Positions 4,381 to 9,989 of a stretch of DNA of 9,989 nucleotides are shown piece by piece (position 1 is the first letter of the stretch; every line of letters starts with the position of its first letter). The position numbers and the translations under genes were made by a program. Location: contig QNBX01000160.1 of NCBI GenBank assembly GCA_003644265.1, positions 1 to 9,989 on the forward strand, read 5' to 3'. The notes beneath the pieces are model-generated. The model saw only the letters and a list, made by a program, of their open reading frames with translations. It was not told where the DNA came from and made no database searches. This stretch comes from Planctomycetota bacterium (GTDB lineage: Bacteria; Planctomycetota; B15-G4).

Positions 4381-6015
4381 ATGAACACGAAGCGCCGCCG
4401 TTGGTCGCCCACGCTGACCTCGCTCTGCCTCCTCCTACCGCTGCTTGGCAGCCTTGCTGCGTGCAACGGCCAAGACCCTGGCGCCGCCCGCGCGACCTGT
4501 TCGCCCCACGAGCTCGCTGCCTGCCCGTTCTGCGAGCCGAGCCTGATCGAGCGGCTCGACATCTGCCCCGAGCACGGCATCCCCGAAGCCCTCTGCGTGA
4601 CCTGCCGGCCCGAACTCGAAGCCGCCTTTCGCACCGAGAACGACTGGTGCGGCGGCCACGACGTGCCCGAATCGCAATGCGGCAAGTGCAACGACGGCAT
4701 CGAGTACGACGCCACGGCCGAGGTCCGCGCCGCGCCACCGCCAGCCATCACTCCTTCCGAGCCCACTCCGGAGGGCCGACCCTCGGACGCGCCACCGGCC
4801 GAAACCGGGCGGGCGCAATCCTCAACCCCCGATGTCCGGGTCGTCGTCTCTCCCAGCGACGTCCCCCGTGCGCGCCGCCCGCCTGCTGTGAGTTGCGACA
4901 CGGAGCGCAGCCTCGTGATCTTTGCCAATGACGACGTGGCCGAGCAGGCGGGGCTGCGATACGCCCAGGTGAACAGCTCGCCTCTGCGAGCGACACTCAG
5001 CGTGCCAGCGCGGATCAGCTACGACCCTCGACGCTACGCTCGACTCGCCCCCAGGGCTCCCGGCATCGTACGCGAGGTGCGGGTCGAGCTTGGGAGCGTC
5101 GTGAAGGCTGGCCAGGTGCTCGCCGTGTTGGAGTCGCCGCAGGTCGGGGCCACACGGGCCTCACTTCGACAGGCCCTGGCACGGGTCCAGCAATGGGAGC
5201 GCAACGCAGGTCGGGAAGCCGGGCTGCTTGAACAGGGCCTGACCACCGAGCAGAAAGCCCTGCATGCCGAGATCTCCCTGACCGAGAGTCGCATCACCGT
5301 CGACGCGCTGCGCCTGGAGCTGAACCTGCTTGGTCTGGACAGCGAGCTCAAAGCCCCACAGGACGGCGCAACATCCGGCCGCAGTCTGGGGTCGGACGCC
5401 AACGGCTCGGCGCTGCCGTTGCTCGCGCCATTCGACGGCGAGGTCATCGAGATGTCGGCGGTCCTGGGCGAGAGTGTTCCGGGCGACAAGATCCTGGTTG
5501 CCGTGGCCGACACGGCGCGTATGTGTGCCACGCTCGACGTGGCGCCAACGGACGTGGACCTGATGCGCGCGGGCACCACCGTGCTGCTCCAGGCCCAAGG
5601 CTATCCGGACCAGCCGGTGGCCGGCCGGGTGACCTGGGTCGCGCCGCAGATCGATGAGCGCACGCGAACCGTCGAGGTGCGCGCAGAGTTCGACAACCCA
5701 TCCGGTCTGCTGCGCGCAGGCGGCTTCGGGACTGCCCGGATCATCACGCGCGACGGGGAGGCGGCGCTGCTCGTGCCCAAGGACGCGGTGCAGTGGGAGG
5801 GCTGCTGCAACGTGGCCTTCGTGCGCCTCTCCACCAGGGAGTTCGAGCCGCGAAAACTCCTGCTCGGCCATGACACGGGCGCGGCCTACGAGGTGCTCGA
5901 CGGCCTGGCGGACGGCGAGACGGTCGTCACGCAGGGCAGTTTCCTGCTCATGACCGAGCTCCGGAAAGGCAGCATCGGTGCCGGGTGCTGCGAAATCGAC
6001 TCCCTCGGCGGCTAG
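4381..6015 (+). CDS. czcB: HME-RND periplasmic adaptor lipoprotein with Cys/His-rich N-terminus (CzcB/CusB family)
   Basis: This 544-residue membrane fusion protein should join the RND pump to an outer-membrane channel. The start at 4381 gives a lipoprotein signal (basic MNTKRRRW, hydrophobic core, lipobox LAAC with Cys 28), though no Shine-Dalgarno is visible. Residues 40-103 hold three successive CxxH...CxxC modules: C40/H43/C48/C51, C62/H65/C72/C75 and C90/H93/C100/C103, probably metal sites. A Pro-rich linker (about 115-170) follows. Then come the HlyD-type core with lipoyl halves (about 222-253 and 348-377) around a coiled-coil hairpin (about 254-325), a beta-barrel and a membrane-proximal domain. 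Two Cys pairs stand out, in WEGCCN (475-476) and GAGCCEID (536-537). At 544 residues it is longer than a typical adaptor because of the N-terminal region. The pump gene follows after 13 bp. The metal cannot be fixed from sequence, so the symbol marks the family only. Confidence 0.88.
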   Translation: MNTKRRRWSPTLTSLCLLLPLLGSLAACNGQDPGAARATCSPHELAACPFCEPSLIERLDICPEHGIPEALCVTCRPELEAAFRTENDWCGGHDVPESQCGKCNDGIEYDATAEVRAAPPPAITPSEPTPEGRPSDAPPAETGRAQSSTPDVRVVVSPSDVPRARRPPAVSCDTERSLVIFANDDVAEQAGLRYAQVNSSPLRATLSVPARISYDPRRYARLAPRAPGIVREVRVELGSVVKAGQVLAVLESPQVGATRASLRQALARVQQWERNAGREAGLLEQGLTTEQKALHAEISLTESRITVDALRLELNLLGLDSELKAPQDGATSGRSLGSDANGSALPLLAPFDGEVIEMSAVLGESVPGDKILVAVADTARMCATLDVAPTDVDLMRAGTTVLLQAQGYPDQPVAGRVTWVAPQIDERTRTVEVRAEFDNPSGLLRAGGFGTARIITRDGEAALLVPKDAVQWEGCCNVAFVRLSTREFEPRKLLLGHDTGAAYEVLDGLADGETVVTQGSFLLMTELRKGSIGAGCCEIDSLGG

Positions 6016-6028
6016 AAAGCAGCGACCG

Positions 6029-9000
6029 ATGTTCGACTCCATCGTTGACTGGTCCCTGCGCAACCGGGCGCTGGTCGTCGTCATGGCCCTCGTGGTCGTG
6101 GCCGCCGGCCTCTGGTCGCTCAGCCGGCTGCCCGTCGACGCCTTCCCCGACACGACGCCGGTACAAGTACAGATCAACACCGACGCTCCCGCCCTCGACC
6201 CGGTCGAGATCGAACAGCAGCTCACGCTGCCCGTCGAGCAGGCCTTGGGCGGCCTGCCAGGGCTGGCCGAGGTGCGATCTGTGTCGCGATTCGGCATCTC
6301 GCAGGTCGTTGCCGTCTTCGACGACAGCATCGACCTCTGGTTCGCGCGGCAACTCGTCGGCGAGGCCATTTCTGGCATCAAGCTGGCCGACGATCTCGGG
6401 CCACCGCGCATGGGCCCCGCCGCCTCGGGATTGGGCGAGGTGCTGCACTACGTCGTCACCGGCGAGGGTCACTCGCTGCAAGAGCTGACCACGCTGCACG
6501 AGTGGGTCATCCGGCCCCAGCTGCTCGCCGTTCCCGGCGTCGCGGAGGTGAACACCTGGGGTGGCGAGCGGCGCCAGCTGCACGTGGTCGTGGAGCCCGA
6601 GGCGCTCTACCGGCACGGCCTCACCCTCGACGACCTGATCGAAAGCCTGCGGGACAACAACCGCAACGTGGGCGGCGGCGTGCTCTCGCGCGGTGGGGAA
6701 ATGCAGCTGGTGCACGGCCTCGGCCTGGCGACCGAGATCTCCGAGATCGAGGCCATCGTGCTCTCGGCCCATGAGGGAGTGCCCGTGCTCGTTGGGGATG
6801 TGGCCGAGGTGCGCGTCGACCACCAGATCCGACGCGGAGCTGTGACCGCGAACGGCCAGGGTGAGGTCGTCCTGGGGCTGGGTTTCATGCTCATCGGCGG
6901 CAACCCGCACGACGTGACCCGCCGCCTGGCGGCCGCCCTGGCCGCGGCGGCCCACAGCCTGCCCGACGGTGTGCGGGTCGAACTGCTCTACGACCGCACC
7001 GAGCTCGTCGACCAGGTCATCGGCACCGTGCGAGAGAACCTGATCGAGGGCGCCCTGCTTGTGGTGGCCGTTCTGTTTCTGCTGCTGGGCAATCTGCGCG
7101 CCGGCCTGATCGTGGCCTCGGCCATCCCCCTGGCCATGCTCGCTTCGTTCAGTGCCATGCTCCAGGCAGGTATCGCCGCCAGCCTACTGAGCCTGGGCGC
7201 CATCGACTTCGGGCTCGTGGTCGACAGCTCGGTGATCGTGGTAGAGAACTGTGTGCGCAGGCTCGGGCTCGAGGGCGGCACCCGCCCACGGCTCGAGATC
7301 GTGCGTGACGCCACCCTCGAGGTGCGCAAGCCGACGATGTTCGGCGAACTGATCATCCTGATCGTGTACGTGCCGATCCTGCTGCTCGAAGGCGTGGAGG
7401 GTCGACTCTTCAGACCTATGGCGCTCACAGTGATCTTCGCCCTCATGGGTTCGCTGGTGCTCTCGCTCACGCTCGTGCCTGTTCTCTGCAGCATGTTCCT
7501 GCGGGAACGAACGGAGCAGCGTGAGAACCTCGTCGTGCGAGGGGCCCAGGCCCTCTACCGTCCCGTCGTGCGCTTCGCCCTGCGACGTCGAGCCGTGGTG
7601 CTGATCCTCGGTGCCGGCGTGCTTGTGACGGGTGGCCTGTTCGCCACTCGCCTCGGCGGCGCGTTCGTGCCGAGACTCTGGGAACAGGCCATCACGATCA
7701 ACACCGTCCGGCTGGCTGGCGTCTCGCTTGACGAGTCGGTGCGCTACGGCAGCCAGATCGAGCTCCTGCTCCTGGAAGCATTCCCGAACGAGATTCGCGA
7801 CGTCTGGAGCCGTACCGGCACGGCACAGGTGGCCACTGACACGATGGGAATCGAGGTGACGGACGTGTTTATCACCCTCACGCCGCGATCGGAGTGGGAC
7901 CAAGCCGAGTCGCAGGAGCAACTCATGGCCGCCATGCAGGAGCGGCTCTCGGTCATGCCCGGGATGAGGGCTGTATTCACTCAGCCCATCGAGATGCGCC
8001 TGAACGAGATGACCGCCGGAATCCGCTCCGACCTGGGGGTGAAGATCTTTGGCGACGACCTCGAGCTGTTGCGGGCCAAAGCCGACGAGGTCGCGGCCGT
8101 GCTGGAGACCGTTCCCGGTGCGGCGGACGTCAGCGTCGAGCAACTCACCGGCCAACCCGTACTCGAGGTCGAGGTCCGCCGCGATGCCCTCGCCCGTCAC
8201 GGGCTGTCGGTGCGCACGGTGCTCGACCTCGTCGCAGCTCTCGGCGAGATCGACGTGGGCGACGTGCGCGAGGGCCAGCGCCGCTTCGACCTGGTCGTGC
8301 GACTGGACGACCGCTATCGGGGCGATCCCGCGCTCGTTCGCAAGCTGACGGTGCCAACGGCATCCGGTGGTTATCTTCCGCTGGCCGACCTCGTCAGCTT
8401 CCGTGAGGTGACCGGCCCTTCGGTCATCACACGCGAACAGCAGAAGCGCCGATCGGTCGTCCAGGCCAACGCGCGCGGTCGCGATCTGAGCGGCTTCGTC
8501 CAGGAGGCGCGGCAGCGTATCGAGCGGGAGGTCGACGTCCCAGCGGGAACCTATCTCAGGTTTGGGGGGCAGTTCGAGCACCTTGAGCGAGCCTCCCAGC
8601 GGCTGCTCATCGTGGTGCCCTTGGCGATCGGCGCGATCCTGGTGCTGCTGCACTTCACGACCCGCTCGATGGTCGATGCGCTGATCATCGCGACGGGCGC
8701 CCCGTTCGCAGCTGTCGGCGGCGTGGCCGCGCTGCTGCTGCGGGACATGCCCTTCACCATCTCCGCCGGCGTGGGCTTCGTGGCCGTCTCCGGCGTGTCC
8801 ATGCTGAACGGGCTGGTGCTCGTTTCGACCATCCGCCGCAAGGTCGACGAGGAGGGCCTGGATCTCGAAGCCGCCATCGAGGAGACCCGGCGGCTCAGGC
8901 TGCGCCCGATCCTCATGACGGCCCTGGTCGCCGCCCTGGGCTTCGTCCCCATGGCCCTCAACACAGGCGTGGGCGCGGAGGTCCAACGCCCCCTGGCCAC

Positions 9001-9100
9001 CGTAGTCATCGGCGGCGTCATCGCCGACAACCTCCTCACCCTGATCGTGCTGCCAGCACTCTATGCCACGTTCGGGCGGCGCGAGCCTCGGCCCGTCTGA
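6029..9100 (+). CDS. czcA: Heavy-metal efflux RND pump, inner-membrane proton/cation antiporter (CzcA/CusA family)
   Basis: This encodes 1023 residues, near the usual 1030-1060. The ATG at 6029 is chosen over an in-frame ATG at 5978 because MFDSIVDWSLRNRALVVV matches the family start and leaves a 13-bp gap after the adaptor instead of an overlap. Its Shine-Dalgarno is weak. The fold follows the RND plan: TM1 about 14-30, a periplasmic loop beginning LPVDAFPD, a membrane block about 335-530, a second periplasmic loop about 535-865, and a final membrane block. GAIDFGLVVDSSVIVVEN carries the HME-type relay acids D393, D399 and E406, spaced as in CzcA. Of the CusA methionine triad only the Met in NEM appears kept; the other two positions read GIEV and RHGL, favouring divalent cations. 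The C-terminus (LPALYATFGRREPRPV) looks complete, 16 bp before IS DNA. The exact metal is not established. Confidence 0.93.
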   Translation: MFDSIVDWSLRNRALVVVMALVVVAAGLWSLSRLPVDAFPDTTPVQVQINTDAPALDPVEIEQQLTLPVEQALGGLPGLAEVRSVSRFGISQVVAVFDDSIDLWFARQLVGEAISGIKLADDLGPPRMGPAASGLGEVLHYVVTGEGHSLQELTTLHEWVIRPQLLAVPGVAEVNTWGGERRQLHVVVEPEALYRHGLTLDDLIESLRDNNRNVGGGVLSRGGEMQLVHGLGLATEISEIEAIVLSAHEGVPVLVGDVAEVRVDHQIRRGAVTANGQGEVVLGLGFMLIGGNPHDVTRRLAAALAAAAHSLPDGVRVELLYDRTELVDQVIGTVRENLIEGALLVVAVLFLLLGNLRAGLIVASAIPLAMLASFSAMLQAGIAASLLSLGAIDFGLVVDSSVIVVENCVRRLGLEGGTRPRLEIVRDATLEVRKPTMFGELIILIVYVPILLLEGVEGRLFRPMALTVIFALMGSLVLSLTLVPVLCSMFLRERTEQRENLVVRGAQALYRPVVRFALRRRAVVLILGAGVLVTGGLFATRLGGAFVPRLWEQAITINTVRLAGVSLDESVRYGSQIELLLLEAFPNEIRDVWSRTGTAQVATDTMGIEVTDVFITLTPRSEWDQAESQEQLMAAMQERLSVMPGMRAVFTQPIEMRLNEMTAGIRSDLGVKIFGDDLELLRAKADEVAAVLETVPGAADVSVEQLTGQPVLEVEVRRDALARHGLSVRTVLDLVAALGEIDVGDVREGQRRFDLVVRLDDRYRGDPALVRKLTVPTASGGYLPLADLVSFREVTGPSVITREQQKRRSVVQANARGRDLSGFVQEARQRIEREVDVPAGTYLRFGGQFEHLERASQRLLIVVPLAIGAILVLLHFTTRSMVDALIIATGAPFAAVGGVAALLLRDMPFTISAGVGFVAVSGVSMLNGLVLVSTIRRKVDEEGLDLEAAIEETRRLRLRPILMTALVAALGFVPMALNTGVGAEVQRPLATVVIGGVIADNLLTLIVLPALYATFGRREPRPV

Positions 9101-9116
9101 CGACCGAGGAGACCGC

Positions 9117-9322
9117 GTCCTATCCAATTACTCGGCCGACAGTGATCAGCGGGTGTTGGCCAGATGCGGTGACCAGTTCGGGATGCCGGGTTGTCATGCG
9201 GCGGCCGAGATCGATGGCAGGGTGGTCGCGAATGACCTCAGGACCGTGGACGCGCACACCCTCGGCGCGTCGTCTTGGGTCGTTTCCGGCTGTCGTCGGG
9301 CCGCACGGGCGGCGCACCATCG
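9117..9322. other. Non-coding tail of the IS between transposase stop and terminal repeat
   Basis: These 205 bases are kept at about 93% in the deleted copy. A minus-strand frame across it ends with RRMTTRHPELVTASGQHPLI and a stop inside the terminal repeat. The frame is open in both copies, but most differences between the copies change the peptide, so I do not call it a gene. The region may hold sequences needed at the transposon end. Confidence 0.5.
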
Positions 9323-9989
9323 TCACGCCGCGCGACGGTAGCTCTTGAGGATGCCGCCGAGGCGCTCGGAGCATACAACCGGGCCGGTGCCGGATTCGCG
9401 GTTCACCTCGATGACCTGGTTGCCGAGCCCCTGGTGCGGTCGCTCGACGTGGTAATGCTCGATATAGCTGGTGACGGCGCGGCGCAGCCCGGCCTCGCCG
9501 AAGATCATCATCCGGTTCAGGCACTCCGACTTGATCGAGAGCACGAAGCGCTCCGCGAAGGCGTTGCAGTTCGGAGCTTGGCGTGGGGTCAAGATGATCC
9601 TCGTTCCTACGTCCTCCAGCGTCTGCCGGAAGCCCGGCGTGAACGTCCCGTCTCGATCACAGATGAGGAAGCGATGCCCGCCAAGGAAACCGTCGCAGGC
9701 GTCGGTCAGGTTCCTGGCGACCTGCGCCATGAACACCTTGCCCGGGCTCGTCGTGATCCCTGCCAGATGCGCTCGGCGCGTGCTCAGGTCGATCACGATC
9801 AGCACGTAGTACGTCGTCAGTCCGCGGGGCGTCCAGACCTCGGCCGAGAAGAAGTCCGTCGCCGCAATCTGCTCCCAGTGAACCTTGAGGAAGGTCCGCC
9901 ACGACGATGCCCGGTCCGGCGCTGGCTTGATGCCGTTCGCCTTGAGCACGTTCGCGATGGTGGTGGACGCGACGCAATGCCCCACTCCC
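9323..9989 (-). CDS. rve-type DDE transposase, C-terminal 221 residues (runs off right edge)
   Basis: This is the catalytic and C-terminal part of the same 353-residue transposase begun in the left copy. In full-length numbering the visible acids are D177 (TDFF), D243 (ICDRDGTF) and E278 (NAFAERF), with 34 residues between the last two, a complete DDE triad. The ERPHQGLGN block after the catalytic Glu is typical of rve transposases. The frame is intact to the TGA at 9323-9325. Where the left copy has Met 134 this copy has Val (codon GTG at 9983-9985), so that position is internal and not a start. The true start lies outside the window. Confidence 0.9.
   Translation of the reverse strand, partial: GVGHCVASTTIANVLKANGIKPAPDRASSWRTFLKVHWEQIAATDFFSAEVWTPRGLTTYYVLIVIDLSTRRAHLAGITTSPGKVFMAQVARNLTDACDGFLGGHRFLICDRDGTFTPGFRQTLEDVGTRIILTPRQAPNCNAFAERFVLSIKSECLNRMMIFGEAGLRRAVTSYIEHYHVERPHQGLGNQVIEVNRESGTGPVVCSERLGGILKSYRRAA

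Larger units (their letters stand above)
9117..9989 (-). mobile_element. Right copy of the rve-type insertion sequence (3' part of the element)
   Basis: The element begins at GTCCTATCC, close behind the pump stop codon, and continues past the right edge. It comprises a roughly 205-bp non-coding tail (9117-9322) and the last 220 codons of the transposase. Its terminal repeat differs from the perfect repeat of the deleted copy by three clustered bases (AATTA in place of ACAAA after TATCC). It lies in the same orientation as the left copy. The tail matches 3178 to about 3327 of the deleted copy. Confidence 0.88.

Noticed and set aside
3663..4928. Minus-strand open frame (421 codons) opposite the small Cys-protein gene and adaptor start
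   Set aside because: It overlaps the adaptor's clear lipoprotein signal and Cys/His modules, is low-complexity and Arg/Ser/Gly-rich, and runs through the 11-bp repeat array.
5978..5978. Upstream ATG at 5978 as the start of the pump
   Set aside because: It would overlap the adaptor gene by 38 bp and add 17 residues before the conserved MFDSIVDWSLRNR family start.
5948..6955. Minus-strand open frame (335 codons) opposite the adaptor end and pump start
   Set aside because: It is antisense to two well-supported genes, with shadow-type composition and no domain.
7184..9127. Long minus-strand open frame (647 codons) opposite the pump gene
   Set aside because: It is fully antisense to a clear RND pump, is rich in His/Arg/Gln/Asp/Glu in the manner of GC-rich shadow frames, and shows no recognisable domain.
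9120..9322. Peptide RRMTTRHPELVTASGQHPLI readable in the IS tail of both copies
   Set aside because: The frame is open in both copies, but nearly all differences between them change the amino acid. It has no start of its own and differs from the transposase frame, so selection for protein is not supported.

Overview
This is a GC-rich window from a bacterial accessory region. Three things point to Planctomycetota, or less likely Myxococcota: an RCC1-type secreted repeat protein with a characteristic C-terminal domain, a CzcB/CzcA-type efflux pair whose adaptor carries a Cys/His-rich N-terminal region, and a rve-type insertion sequence present in several copies. This placement is inferred from family resemblance recalled from memory, not from any search.

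Layout. Bases 1-645 hold the transposase-start end of one insertion sequence (IS) copy, with the transposase on the minus strand running off the left edge. Bases 675-2798 (minus) encode a 707-residue exported protein made of 14 RCC1-like repeats plus a C-terminal domain. Bases 2799-3138 are non-coding. Bases 3139-3595 hold debris of the same IS: a short tail fragment, then a 420-bp internally deleted copy with perfect terminal inverted repeats. Bases 3691-4083 (plus) encode a 130-residue Cys-containing, probably exported protein. After a 297-bp gap holding five perfect 11-bp direct repeats come a lipoprotein adaptor of the CzcB/CusB family (4381-6015) and an HME-RND pump of the CzcA/CusA family (6029-9100), separated by 13 bp. 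From about 9117 to the right edge lies a second full-type IS copy in the same orientation as the first, starting 16 bp after the pump stop codon.

How the parts fit. The adaptor and pump should form the inner-membrane and periplasmic parts of a tripartite heavy-metal exporter. No outer-membrane channel (CzcC/TolC) is present here. The small Cys-containing protein may belong to the same metal-handling unit. The pump keeps the HME-RND proton-relay acids but lacks two of the three CusA methionines, which favours divalent cations (Zn/Co/Cd/Ni type) over Cu(I)/Ag(I). The two IS copies flank about 8.5 kb as direct repeats, giving the layout of a composite transposon, though their roughly 3% divergence argues against a very recent event.

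The parts most worth a second look are the triplicated CxxH/CxxC module in the adaptor, the 7+7 repeat architecture of the RCC1-like protein, the MITE-like IS derivative and the 11-bp repeat array upstream of the adaptor gene.
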